Translations under genes and position numbers: made by a program | Shown: one piece after another, positions 14,737 through 22,870 of the stretch | Layout of the letters: each line of letters starts with the position of its first letter | Numbering within the stretch: the first letter of the stretch is position 1 | From: Candidatus Delongbacteria bacterium | GTDB taxonomy: Bacteria; CAIWAD01; BS150m-G50 | Assembly: GCA_016784425.1 (NCBI GenBank) | Contig: JADHUQ010000005.1 | Coordinates: 1-30,890, forward strand | Length of the DNA: 30,890 bases | Direction of reading: 5' to 3' | Notes under the pieces: generated by a model | The model's input: the letters and a program-made list of their open reading frames with translations, nothing else | Told to the model about the DNA's origin: nothing | The model's database searches: none

Positions 14737-17160
14737 TCAATTCAGAGCCACCACCCGGTAAAAACGACTGCCGCCAGCCACGATCTCATCATAATATTGC
14801 AGGGCTGTTTCCGTGACGAGATTTTCCGGTAGAGGCGTAAAGAAAGCTGTGTTTGCAGCATAGACACGATAGGTGGTTGCTCCCGGGATCGCAGTCCAGG
14901 AAAGGTGGACAGAATTGCCATCGGTGGTTATCGTCAGATCGTTGACCCCTGGCAGGAGGAGGACGATATCCCCATCATCCCGTGGTTCCAGCTTGAAAAC
15001 GCCGAAACTGTAGGTCAGAGGACCGGTGAGCTGCTCGATCGGATCTCCCGCTTGGGGAATATAGCTGTAACTGCCCATATCATCGATTACGAGGGTGCCG
15101 GTACCGTCACTGACACTCCACTCCCCAAAACCGAGATCCGGGTCGACGACGATAAGGTCATCCAGTTGGAGGAAGCAGCCTTCATGCTGCTCACTGGCTG
15201 CCTCAAGACAGCTGATAGCTATGGGAACCGGTGTCAGTCCACTGTTGTGCAGGGTGGCGGTGGTAACGTTGTCCAACTCGGTGAGTTCATAATATTCCGT
15301 CACTGTACCGGTCAGTGTGAGCGAATCGCCCACTGCGGGCAGTACTGCGCTGTCAAAGACAAACAGGCCACTCCAGGGAGTGCCGTTGTTTTCGCTGAGA
15401 AAGAATCCGTTACCGAAAGCTGCGGTCACCAGCCCGGAGGTTGTGACTGTCACACCGGTATAGGGGGAGTTGCCGGAGGGGTCTTCACTGTATTGGATTT
15501 CCCCGATAGTGACTTCGGTGACACCAGGGGATAACACACCACCGGCCTGGATGAAACGGGCAGCGAATTCCTGGAAATATTGATCCGCAATATGAGGATC
15601 GTGGATCACGATCATATTTTCGTCATTGTAGAATCCACCTGAGGTGGACCAGTTCATCGATCCGGTGATTACGATCGGATCTGAGTCGGGATGCTGGGGG
15701 TCAATCAGGAGGTACTTGTGGTGGAGTAATCCGGAGCCGTTGCCGTCCAGGTGAACATCCGCTGGAGGAATCCACGGTTCATCACCGCTGCCAGCCATAT
15801 TTTGGTAGACAGAATAGGGGTCATTCCCCTGGCCGTTATCAAAAACACCCCTCACCGGTATACCGGCGTTGAGACAGGCGTGCAGGGCATCTTCCAGGTC
15901 AGTCCGGGTGAAGGAGAGAATGCAGAAATAGAGATCGTAATCGGCGCTGCCGATCAGCTGGATCAGTTGGGAGGTGGCGCCATCCGAGGGGGAGAAATAA
16001 ATCTCTACCTGGCTGCTGTCAACCATGACAGCATGCAGCGTATTATCCAACTTGTTGGTACCAAACTTGCTGTAAGTGACGGAAGGGGTCTCGCCGGATG
16101 ATCCCCACATCTCGTCAAATTCAGTCAGATAAACCGCGCAGAGCTCGCTGGACTCAATGACCAGTACATTGTTATCATCATAAACATCAGATTGCAGTGT
16201 AAAATTGAAAGATCCAGTCCAGAGCAGATCGTCAGCATCCCCCTCATCCAACCGGTAATCGAAAAGAACGAATTTGTTGTGCATCAGGTTGGAGCCGGAG
16301 TTGCTGCCGAAAGCATCGTCGATGACGGTAATGCCGGCATTCTCAAGCGACTGGGTATAGGAGTTGTGATTGTCATCCTCTATTATCACCCGGACACTGA
16401 CACCACGGTTGTACGCCGCTATGATAGCGTTACTGACAGCGCTCAGTGACAGGTTGTAGATGCAGATATCCAGAGAGACTACGGTTTGATCGATCTGCGC
16501 GATCAGCAGTTCAGCCAGATCTTGGTAGCCGTTAGCAGGATCGTAAATCGCATAGGTTGGATCAACCGAACTGTTGAAATATGCGGAGACAGTGCCTTCA
16601 GTGGGAGGGGGGGGTATACAGTTGGCCGTGGTGGGGGTTGGTGGATTGATACCGGCAAAATCAACCGCGCAGTTATCCGTATCGATCAGGTTTATCCGTT
16701 CCAGCGAGAAACCGCTGGTGACGCCGGGATGGGCACTGACACCGGGAAAAGTCCCGCTCTCATAGACAACGACATCTTCGTAATCGGTATAGTAACCATG
16801 TGATAGAATTATCTCATCACCGGTGTTGTTCAGGGCAAAAAGCATGATCAAATCGGGGGTCAGGCCAAAATGAGCGACAAACTCCGCCTCATCCCGGGCG
16901 ATCAGAAAATAGTCGCCGCCACAGATGATGGTTCCTCCTGGAATAGCGCTCATCGACTCGCCACCACCAGCGGTCTCCTCGTCGCCAAAATACCAGCCGG
17001 AGAGGTCGACATCCTCCGCCCCACTATTGTAGAGTTCGACATACTCACCGTTGTCACTGCCGATGACATCGTAGTGAACTTCATGGATCAGGACGGCGGC
17101 ATGCAGCGACTGCAGCGATAGAAGCCACACTGCACCACAGAGGATCAGCAGACCAGGCAT
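14737..17160 (-). CDS. Exported nuclease-like protein: lamin-tail domain, two phospholipase-D HKD motifs, OB-like and fibronectin-III-like domains
   Basis: 807 aa from ATG 17160, which has CGGAGTT 8 bases upstream; ATG 17184 has none. A signal peptide (MPGLLILCGAVWLLSLQSLHA) is followed by a lamin-tail domain (about 22-150; HEVHYDVIGSDNGEYVELYN, LSGWYFGD), then two PLD halves with HxK motifs at H294 (HNKFVLFD, with GSFNF) and H480 (HHKYLLID, with GSMNWS). A beta-rich OB-like part (about 560-700) and an Fn3-like C-terminus ending in a FYRVVALN strand follow. Paired HKD motifs form one phosphodiesterase site, as in Nuc and phospholipase D. The lamin-tail domain is common in secreted or surface bacterial nucleases. 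It lacks the YPNPFN sorting tail of the protein at the window end. Extracellular DNA or phospholipid could be the substrate; nuclease is favoured by the LTD and OB partners. Confidence 0.85.
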   Translation of the reverse strand: MPGLLILCGAVWLLSLQSLHAAVLIHEVHYDVIGSDNGEYVELYNSGAEDVDLSGWYFGDEETAGGGESMSAIPGGTIICGGDYFLIARDEAEFVAHFGLTPDLIMLFALNNTGDEIILSHGYYTDYEDVVVYESGTFPGVSAHPGVTSGFSLERINLIDTDNCAVDFAGINPPTPTTANCIPPPPTEGTVSAYFNSSVDPTYAIYDPANGYQDLAELLIAQIDQTVVSLDICIYNLSLSAVSNAIIAAYNRGVSVRVIIEDDNHNSYTQSLENAGITVIDDAFGSNSGSNLMHNKFVLFDYRLDEGDADDLLWTGSFNFTLQSDVYDDNNVLVIESSELCAVYLTEFDEMWGSSGETPSVTYSKFGTNKLDNTLHAVMVDSSQVEIYFSPSDGATSQLIQLIGSADYDLYFCILSFTRTDLEDALHACLNAGIPVRGVFDNGQGNDPYSVYQNMAGSGDEPWIPPADVHLDGNGSGLLHHKYLLIDPQHPDSDPIVITGSMNWSTSGGFYNDENMIVIHDPHIADQYFQEFAARFIQAGGVLSPGVTEVTIGEIQYSEDPSGNSPYTGVTVTTSGLVTAAFGNGFFLSENNGTPWSGLFVFDSAVLPAVGDSLTLTGTVTEYYELTELDNVTTATLHNSGLTPVPIAISCLEAASEQHEGCFLQLDDLIVVDPDLGFGEWSVSDGTGTLVIDDMGSYSYIPQAGDPIEQLTGPLTYSFGVFKLEPRDDGDIVLLLPGVNDLTITTDGNSVHLSWTAIPGATTYRVYAANTAFFTPLPENLVTETALQYYDEIVAGGSRFYRVVALN

Positions 17161-17187
17161 GTTTAACTCCGATAAGTTGGACATTGT

Positions 17188-17216
17188 AAAATACGACTGC
17201 TTTCACGGAATGACAA
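17188..17216 (-). promoter_or_regulatory. Putative promoter of the LTD/PLD gene
   Basis: Read on the minus strand: TTGTCA (17216-17211), 17-base spacer, TATTTT (17193-17188), about 28 bases before the ATG at 17160. Spacing is ideal and the -35 matches sigma-70 consensus at 5 of 6 positions. Confidence 0.45.
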
Positions 17217-17357
17217 CTGTTGCAGTGGAGGCTGGGAAGATTGTTTGAGACAGAGGTCAAGCCTGGCACAATCCCAAAATCACTTGAGAATGGAATCTGG
17301 GCAATGTTTAATAGGAGTTAATAATCGACAAATATGGATGCAATTACCAACTTTCCT

Positions 17358-17599
17358 GGGGTCGGACCTAGATATGTACTTATTATTGCTAGCGATAGAC
17401 TTCTAAATTGCCCTCTTTGAGGCCTTAAAACGCTGTTTTTTGCCTGAAAATGCCCCTTTTCGCGACCTCACTTCGTGCAACTCAAGCAGTCGGAAAAAGC
17501 GCACGATTTTTAGCCAAAAAACACCCCTTTAAGGCCCTGTTTAGCGGTTATTTTAAACGCATGTGGTTAATATACAACTAGATAACTAGGTCCGACCCC
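17358..17599. mobile_element. 242-bp in-register imperfect palindrome with 14-bp terminal inverted repeats (foldback or MITE-like)
   Basis: The outer ends are perfect inverted copies: GGGGTCGGACCTAG at 17358-17371 and its complement at 17586-17599. Two further perfect inverted pairs lie inside: GGCCTTAAA (17421-17429) with TTTAAGGCC (17528-17536), and TGTTTTTTG (17434-17442) with CAAAAAACA (17515-17523). All three pairs share the same centre, 17478.5, so the whole element folds back on itself. It is more AT-rich than the neighbouring genes and has no credible ORF. No target duplication could be made out at the edges. GGTCGGACC-type ends recall sequences seen beside REP-associated Y1 transposases, but that link is from memory and unverified. 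Confidence 0.6.
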
Positions 17600-17631
17600 G
17601 AAATCAGCCCGAAACCGCTCCGAAATTCGAC

Positions 17632-17664
17632 AAAAAAAGGGTGAGATGATGATTCATCCCACCC
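17632..17664 (-). terminator. Rho-independent terminator of the TPR-AKR-thioredoxin operon
   Basis: Stem arms 17654-17664 and 17639-17649 (GGGTGAGATGA against TCATCCCACCC, one mismatch) with a 4-base loop are followed on the minus strand by seven Ts (17638-17632). It lies 36 bases after the stop of the TlpA-like gene. Confidence 0.8.
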
Positions 17665-17699
17665 CGATAGGTATTCTTAAATGCCATCCTTTTGGACAG

Positions 17700-18209
17700 C
17701 TACTCAGCCAGCAGCTGGTCCAGGAATTCATGGGTAATCTTCATCGGGTGGTCGTTAAAACGCACCTGGTTATCCTTGCCGATGATAATCGTACGGGGGA
17801 TGCTGTTCACCTCATACTTTGTTGAGAGGCTATGCTCGCCGTCATAGTACACCTGGAAGTCATACTGCGGATTTTTGTCCAACCACTCCTTGACCTTGAT
17901 GGGGTTGTCCCCCCTCCAGGCGGTATTGATCACCAGAAGCTCGAAATCAGCGTTGGGGCTGTACTGTTCGTGGAGTTCCTGCACCTTGGGCATGGAACGG
18001 ATACAGGGCATACACCAGACACCCCAGAGCTCAAACATCCTGACCTTGCCGTCAAGACTGGTGAGATCGAAATTCTTCAGATCGATAATCTGCTCTTTTA
18101 CTACCGGATCCGGTGTAGTGGTTTGTGTAGTGTCCTTGCCGCCACAGGCGGTCACAGTTACAGTGATCAGTCCCAGCAGCAGGGCCAGAACCAGATTGTG
18201 TGTCTTCAT
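17700..18209 (-). CDS. TlpA/ResA-like thioredoxin-fold lipoprotein
   Basis: 169 aa. A lipoprotein signal with lipobox TVTAC places the lipidated Cys at residue 22. A thioredoxin-like domain from about residue 40 holds the redox motif W65-C66-M67-P68-C69 and a cis-Pro region NSIPRT. Such proteins are membrane-tethered thiol-disulfide oxidoreductases in the cell envelope, for example reducing apocytochrome c or other disulfides; the target here is unknown. AGGAG precedes the ATG by 5 bases, and the thioredoxin gene ends 8 bases upstream. It is the last gene of a minus-strand operon and is followed by a clear terminator. WCMPC is a little unusual compared with WCxPC of TlpA/ResA but is within family variation. 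Confidence 0.88.
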   Translation of the reverse strand: MKTHNLVLALLLGLITVTVTACGGKDTTQTTTPDPVVKEQIIDLKNFDLTSLDGKVRMFELWGVWCMPCIRSMPKVQELHEQYSPNADFELLVINTAWRGDNPIKVKEWLDKNPQYDFQVYYDGEHSLSTKYEVNSIPRTIIIGKDNQVRFNDHPMKITHEFLDQLLAE

Positions 18210-18217
18210 ATCAACTC

Positions 18218-18541
18218 CTACTTGTACTGCTCTATCAACTGTTTATACTTGTCCCTTTTGCTGAGTCCCACTACCTGGTCAAGATGTTCGCCCGCTTTGA
18301 ACAGATGGGTCTGTGGAACCGAGATCACGCCATACTGCCTTGCCAGCGCGGGGTTGGCACCAACATCAACATAGGCACCTTCCACCTCACCTTCGAACTC
18401 ATCCAGCAGTTCCTCCAACAGCGGGTGCAACTTCTTACAGGGAGCACACCAGGTAGCACCGAAATCGACAACCACCAGTTTCTCCTTCTTCAACACCTGC
18501 TCCGCGAAATCTGCCTCCGTCACCGGTACAAGTTCTGCCAT
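18218..18541 (-). CDS. Thioredoxin
   Basis: 107 aa, the size of canonical thioredoxin. The buried Asp D26, redox motif W31-C32-A33-P34-C35-K36 and the cis-Pro segment ISVPQT are in place, with no signal peptide, so it is cytoplasmic. The usual WCGPC is WCAPC here, as in several thioredoxins. The ribosome site GGAAGG lies 5 bases before the ATG. It sits between the aldo/keto reductase (12 bases upstream) and the TlpA-like lipoprotein, so cytoplasmic and envelope thiol proteins are co-expressed. It may regenerate other thiol proteins; a specific partner is not evident, and the genome may hold another trxA. Confidence 0.92.
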   Translation of the reverse strand: MAELVPVTEADFAEQVLKKEKLVVVDFGATWCAPCKKLHPLLEELLDEFEGEVEGAYVDVGANPALARQYGVISVPQTHLFKAGEHLDQVVGLSKRDKYKQLIEQYK

Positions 18542-18553
18542 GATTGATCCTTC

Positions 18554-19516
18554 CTATTTTGATTCTATATCTGATTTGACTTTTGCTCTTTCAGCGTCCA
18601 GCCGTTGTAACAGTTCCGGGGAGAGGATGGCTGTCCCCAGATTCTGCTCCACCTGCTCAACAGAACGAACACCAGCAATTGCAGCGGTCACACCAGGCTG
18701 GCTGTAATTCCAACTCAATGCCAGGGCTGCGGTTGAGACACCGGCTTCCAGAGCCAGCGGAACCAGAACCTCCTGTACAAACCGGTTGATACGGGTGAAA
18801 CGCTCTCCCTGGAAATCGGGATCATTGCTGCGGATATCATTCCCGTCGAACTGTGGTGCTTGCTGATACTTGCCGGTAAGAATCCCCCGCATCAGCGGTC
18901 CATAGGTAATTACACCCACCTCTTCCCGTTGACAAAAAGGTAGTAATTTCTCAGCCGTCCTGTCCACAATCATGTTGAACGGGGGCTGCAGACTGTCGAA
19001 ATGCCCGAAGCGATGCGATTCCTCAAGTTGTGTCACGCTATAGTTGGAGCAACCGATGGCACGGACCTTGCCACTGTTCTGCAGCTCACTCAGGGCGACC
19101 ATGACCTCTTCCGGTACCAGTTCCTGACCCGGCCAATGTATCTGGTACAGATCGACATAGTCGGTCTGCAGTCGTCGCAGACTCTCATCCAGCTGCTGCT
19201 TGAGCCCCTCGGGGGTCAGGTCCAGCATTATCCGATGATTGTCATCCCAGATCGGTCCACCCTTGGTCAGTATCAGCAACTCCTGCCGGCGTCCCCGGGC
19301 GGCCTTACCCAGCAGCTTCTCGCTGTGACCGTAACCATAGACCGGCGCGGTGTCAAAGGTATCGTAGCCCAGTTCGAGCGCCCGGTTGATTGCCTGTTGT
19401 GTAGCATCGTCATCCGGCGGCCCCCACCAGTTGCCACCGGCAGCCCACAGTCCGATAACGACCGGTGGTATCTCCAACTCGCTGCGTCCCAGCCTCCGTC
19501 TCTGTGGTGTCTCCAT
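18554..19516 (-). CDS. Aldo/keto reductase family oxidoreductase
   Basis: 320 aa (beta/alpha)8 barrel. The catalytic tetrad of the AKR superfamily is visible: D in GYDTFDTAPVYG, Y in the same segment, K in LILTKGG, and H in LYQIHWPG. The C-terminal NADPH-binding part holds AIAGVRSVEQVEQNLG. These enzymes reduce carbonyls with NADPH. It resembles the group of general-stress/vegetative AKRs such as YhdN-like proteins more than voltage-gated channel beta subunits. Its ATG overlaps the stop of the upstream TPR gene by one base (TAATG). Substrate cannot be inferred. Confidence 0.92.
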   Translation of the reverse strand: METPQRRRLGRSELEIPPVVIGLWAAGGNWWGPPDDDATQQAINRALELGYDTFDTAPVYGYGHSEKLLGKAARGRRQELLILTKGGPIWDDNHRIMLDLTPEGLKQQLDESLRRLQTDYVDLYQIHWPGQELVPEEVMVALSELQNSGKVRAIGCSNYSVTQLEESHRFGHFDSLQPPFNMIVDRTAEKLLPFCQREEVGVITYGPLMRGILTGKYQQAPQFDGNDIRSNDPDFQGERFTRINRFVQEVLVPLALEAGVSTAALALSWNYSQPGVTAAIAGVRSVEQVEQNLGTAILSPELLQRLDAERAKVKSDIESK

Positions 19517-22173
19517 TATTCTGCTTCCTTCAGCTCCTGCAGGTAGCCGTGAGTTCGTTCAAAGTTGAAGTCATCCTCATTCCAGAAGCGCAGGGCCATA
19601 TCGAAATGACGGCGTGCAGTAGCCGGATCCTCCTGCCGCAACATCTCGCCGAGTTGAAAGTGTGCATCCGGCGACTCCCAGCGAAAACCGAGCACGGCGC
19701 GGAAATGGCGTAATGCCTCCTCCTGCTGTTTCAGCTTATTCCGGTAAATCAAGCCCTTGTAATAGAGAGCATCCACCAGGTTGCGGTTGTATTGCAGCGC
19801 TTTATCGAAACTCTCCAGAGCACTCTTTTCCCGGTCACTGGTCATTTCCAGCTTACCCAGCTCCAGCCAGGCGGGTGCGAACTGCTCCTGCTGCTCCAAT
19901 ACCTTACGCAATTTTTCCTCGCCCTTTTCCTCCTTGTCGGCATTGATAAGAGCCATTCCCAGACGATACTGAAAATTGACATTCTGCGGCATCATCTCCG
20001 CTGCGTTCTGGAACTCCTTCAGCGCCAGATCATGCTCTGCGTTCGCTTCCAGCATATCGGCCAGGCGAAAACGGAGCCCGGGATCCTGCGGGATCTTCTC
20101 CTCGAGACCGATCATGATATCGATAGCCCGATCCTTCTCAGCGCTCTGGAACAGGGCGTCGGCCAGTTCAACCCGGGCGCGGTGATTCTCGGGATCGTTT
20201 TCGGTAACTGCCTCCAACTGCTCCGCCGCCTCTTTAAAACGGCGCATGTGCATGTACACATAACCCAGCAGATAGCGATCATCATAGTTTTCCGGATCTT
20301 CTCTGACTCCCTCCTCCAGCTCTTCGAGTGAAGAGAGACCGAGCGGTCGATTCTGTTCGAACTGCCTGAGATAATAGGCTGCTTCTGAATAATCCGGTTT
20401 GACTTCCACCGCCTGTTTCAGCTTTTCGATCGCCTCCTCGATGCGACCGAGATCTTTCAGCGCCATCGCCTGCATGAACATTGCGCTTGCCTCCTCCGGT
20501 TTCAGCGCTACCACCTGATCGAAGATGTCAATCCCCTGCAGGAGGTTACCCTGGCGGATATGCAACATCGCCTGTTTCATCAACGGGATCGTGTCCTGCG
20601 GGGCCAGTTCAATCCACTGCCGGTAGTAATCATCGGCCTGATCCCGCTGCCCGGAGAAATCGGAGAGCTGTGCCAGGTTGCTGATAGCCTCCAGATTCTG
20701 GTCCGGTTGCAGCTTGAGCGACTGTTCAAAGTGGGTCAGCGCAAGTTCGGCAAAACCTTTCTGAAGTGTGGCGTAACCTTTGATATTGGCGATCAGGTTG
20801 GTCTCACCACTGTCCTGTTCGCAGGCAACCGCGTAGTCAAAAGCCTCCTGTGGCTGACCCTGGTTGAGTGCGATGCGGGCCAGTTGCAGCCGGACAGCCG
20901 GTTGATCGTCTTTAAGCTCCAGACTGGCTGCAAGTATCTCCCGGGCCTGGTGCAGCAACTCCGGCTTCTGCTGTGCCTTGCCGGCGTAGGCGTAACCGAG
21001 ATTAGTCATATAGCTGTGATCCTGACTGAAAGCATCGCGATGCTTCTCCAGCAGCTCGATCGCCTTTTCGAAATCCCGGGAATGCAGGTGGGAATAACCC
21101 AACTCCACCTCCAGGGCGGGGTCATGTGGCTTGGCCACAAGTTCGGTTTCTATCTCCTCCACACTGCGGGCAACTTTACCGGAAGACATGTTAAGTCGTT
21201 CCAGCGCTGAGCGGGCGGGTGAAAACTCGGGATATTCGCTCAGGAGCTCATTGAGCAACTGTTCTGCTTCCTCACTCCTCTGAAGGTCCGCGAGCACCAG
21301 AGCCCGGCTGTAACGCAGGTTTGGGTCCTGTGGTCCCAGTGCCAGCCCCTGGTCCAGGATCATCAGAGCCTCCTCCAGCTCCCGGCGTCTTGAGAGCAAC
21401 CCACCCAGTTTGTTGTAGATCGGCAGATAACGGGGATTCAACTCCAGCGCTTCGCGTAAAAGCGATTCCACTTTTTCATCTTCCTTCAGCAATTCGTGCG
21501 CCTGTGCCAGGTTGAATTTGATACCACCGTCTGCAGGGAACTCTTCAGCCAGCGCCAACAGATAATCCCGCGCCGCTTCACCCTGTTTGAGATTGATCAG
21601 CACCAGCGCCTTGAAGTTGCGGACATCACGGTCGGCAGGCAGCTTGGCGAGATAAGTCTCTACCACCTCCAGCGCCTGTTCGTTCTGTTGAGTCTGACTC
21701 AGAAACATCAGGTACTGCATCACCCCTGGCTTGTCCAAAGGGTTCTTGCCATAGGCTTCCGTGAAATACTGCTCAGCTTCCTCCCGTTTACCCATTGACT
21801 GGTAAGTGAACCCGAGACTGTAAAGCAGCGGGGTCGCCTCCGGGTTGAACTTCAACGCCTTCTTAAAACTGTCGACAGCTTCCTGGAAACGGCGCAGGTT
21901 GATCAACGCCTGTCCGCGGTGAAAATAAACATCCGGGAATTCCGGCCGATAACTCAAGGCCAGATCAAATTCCTCCAACGCCTGAGCAAATTGTCCGGTG
22001 CCGAGATAAGCGACACCGAGAAAGTAATGACCCTCAGGATCCGCCTGGTTGTAAGAAAGCCCCTTGCGATAACCGGCGATGACTTTCTTCAGATCGGGAT
22101 TCTGGGTGGTGTGTATTTTGTGTGTTTCCTGTATCCAGTGTTTTGCTTTTTCCTGGTCGGTCTTGCCAGCCAT
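19516..22173 (-). CDS. Large tetratricopeptide-repeat protein
   Basis: 885 aa, almost entirely TPR repeats of about 34 residues (roughly two dozen), for example GHYFLGVAYLGTGQFAQALEE and FDLALSYRPEFPDVYFHRGQA. Consensus positions W/L-G-Y-A-F-A-P recur through the length. There is no signal peptide or membrane helix, so it is likely cytoplasmic. TPR superhelices act as scaffolds, and no enzymatic domain is present. TGAGGAG lies 5 bases before the ATG. It begins an operon with an aldo/keto reductase, thioredoxin and TlpA-like lipoprotein, which may be its partners but are not diagnostic. Sequence is acidic and Glu-rich. Confidence 0.88.
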   Translation of the reverse strand: MAGKTDQEKAKHWIQETHKIHTTQNPDLKKVIAGYRKGLSYNQADPEGHYFLGVAYLGTGQFAQALEEFDLALSYRPEFPDVYFHRGQALINLRRFQEAVDSFKKALKFNPEATPLLYSLGFTYQSMGKREEAEQYFTEAYGKNPLDKPGVMQYLMFLSQTQQNEQALEVVETYLAKLPADRDVRNFKALVLINLKQGEAARDYLLALAEEFPADGGIKFNLAQAHELLKEDEKVESLLREALELNPRYLPIYNKLGGLLSRRRELEEALMILDQGLALGPQDPNLRYSRALVLADLQRSEEAEQLLNELLSEYPEFSPARSALERLNMSSGKVARSVEEIETELVAKPHDPALEVELGYSHLHSRDFEKAIELLEKHRDAFSQDHSYMTNLGYAYAGKAQQKPELLHQAREILAASLELKDDQPAVRLQLARIALNQGQPQEAFDYAVACEQDSGETNLIANIKGYATLQKGFAELALTHFEQSLKLQPDQNLEAISNLAQLSDFSGQRDQADDYYRQWIELAPQDTIPLMKQAMLHIRQGNLLQGIDIFDQVVALKPEEASAMFMQAMALKDLGRIEEAIEKLKQAVEVKPDYSEAAYYLRQFEQNRPLGLSSLEELEEGVREDPENYDDRYLLGYVYMHMRRFKEAAEQLEAVTENDPENHRARVELADALFQSAEKDRAIDIMIGLEEKIPQDPGLRFRLADMLEANAEHDLALKEFQNAAEMMPQNVNFQYRLGMALINADKEEKGEEKLRKVLEQQEQFAPAWLELGKLEMTSDREKSALESFDKALQYNRNLVDALYYKGLIYRNKLKQQEEALRHFRAVLGFRWESPDAHFQLGEMLRQEDPATARRHFDMALRFWNEDDFNFERTHGYLQELKEAE

Positions 22174-22334
22174 ATCGTCTCCTCAGTAGCAGAATTATGC
22201 AGTAAAGGTTTGTTGTAACGGCCACAGGAGCTTCTCCCGGGCTCTCGTTTTCCTTCCGTTGAGCAAATGTAAACGTACTGGATGCTGTGGTTTTCATACT
22301 CGCAGAAAAGGGGATCGGTCACTTTATGTAACCA

Positions 22335-22349
22335 TTGAATCAAATTCAA
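22335..22349. promoter_or_regulatory. Candidate operator dyad
   Basis: TTGAAT-CAA-ATTCAA is a perfect 6-bp inverted repeat about 160 bases upstream of the TPR gene and 100 bases upstream of the rpmB promoter. Either gene could be affected. A dyad this short in an AT-rich stretch may be chance. Confidence 0.22.
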
Positions 22350-22449
22350 CCTTTTAAGCGTGGAACGATAACTTCCCTCTGCAGTTTGAAGTCAGCATGA
22401 GGAGGAAGCAGCGGTCGCAAGTAACAAATTTGTACTTCTGGTTTTTCCC

Positions 22450-22478
22450 TTGTTTTTTCCGCAGCGACCCTATAAAAT
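22450..22478 (+). promoter_or_regulatory. Putative sigma-70-type promoter of rpmB
   Basis: TTGTTT (22450-22455), a 17-base spacer, then TAAAAT (22473-22478) within CCCTATAAAATG. TATAAA at 22471 offers an alternative -10 with a 15-base spacer. The inferred start of transcription leaves a leader of about 85 bases before rpmB. Confidence 0.5.
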
Positions 22479-22522
22479 GTGTGTCTGTCAATTTTGCGGC
22501 AGTTGCGTCGCACAGTTACCCG

Positions 22523-22545
22523 CCGGGTAGCTTCAGCTTGCCCGG
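22523..22545 (+). promoter_or_regulatory. Leader hairpin upstream of rpmB
   Basis: CCGGG-T-AGCT, loop TC, AGCT-TG-CCCGG form a bulged hairpin of about nine pairs in the rpmB 5' leader, ending 12 bases before the ribosome site. It might take part in translational control, as ribosomal leaders often do, but it matches no named motif I know. Confidence 0.3.
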
Positions 22546-22569
22546 TAACAATGAAGGTAGGAGAATAGA

Positions 22570-22758
22570 ATGTCCAGAGTATGTCAAATATGCGGTAAGG
22601 GCCCGATGTTCGGTAGCTCTATCAGCCACGCTCACAATGTTACCAAGCGGGTGCAATATCCAAACCTTCAGACTGTGCGGGTGAAGAAGGAGGGTGAGCG
22701 GGTTAAAATGCGTGTATGTACTTCCTGTATTCAGGCCGGCAAGACTATTCAGGTTTGA
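22570..22758 (+). CDS. rpmB: 50S ribosomal protein bL28, zinc-ribbon (C+) type
   Basis: 62 aa. The opening SRVCQICGKGPMFGSSISHA and the segment HNVTKRVQYPNLQ match bL28, and CxxC pairs near both ends (C5-x2-C8 and CTSC) mark the zinc-binding C+ form. Sequences are retained as a structural protein of the large subunit. TAGGAG lies 6 bases before the ATG. The gene stands alone: it has its own promoter and terminator, is not next to rpmG as in E. coli, and faces away from both neighbours. The ATG at 22570 gives the standard N-terminus. Confidence 0.96.
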   Translation: MSRVCQICGKGPMFGSSISHAHNVTKRVQYPNLQTVRVKKEGERVKMRVCTSCIQAGKTIQV

Positions 22759-22774
22759 CCTGGTGACTTTTATT

Positions 22775-22819
22775 GTGCCGTGGCACATGAGATAATTCAA
22801 GGGGCTTTTGCCCCTTTTT
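22775..22819 (+). terminator. Rho-independent terminator after rpmB, preceded by a second hairpin
   Basis: AAGGGGC (22799-22805), loop TTTT, GCCCCTT (22810-22816) runs into five Ts (22815-22819). A separate perfect hairpin GTGCC-GT-GGCAC sits just upstream at 22775-22786. The T-run is on the plus strand only. Confidence 0.88.
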
Positions 22820-22870
22820 CATTAGCGACCTGAAAAATGTCACACGCCGGGGGGTCTGCAATCTACAGCA

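Larger units (their letters stand above)
22174..22569. other. Divergent intergenic region between the TPR operon and rpmB
   Basis: 396 bases without a credible gene. It holds the rpmB promoter and leader (listed separately), a 15-base dyad TTGAATCAAATTCAA at 22335-22349, and a possible minus-strand -10 (CATAAT) shortly before the TPR gene without a convincing -35. Two ORFs overlap its edges but have no ribosome site or protein-like composition. No tRNA cloverleaf was seen. Confidence 0.5.

Noticed and set aside
17474..17505. CGTGC/GCACG pair inside the palindromic element
   Set aside because: Its centre (17489.5) is off the element's axis, so it is an alternative local pairing and was not used as evidence.
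22089..22349. 86-aa minus-strand frame across the TPR gene start
   Set aside because: The TPR gene has a strong ribosome site and repeats; this frame lacks both.
22397..22684. 95-aa plus-strand frame overlapping rpmB
   Set aside because: It overlaps rpmB in another frame and crosses its promoter; no ribosome site or recognised sequence.
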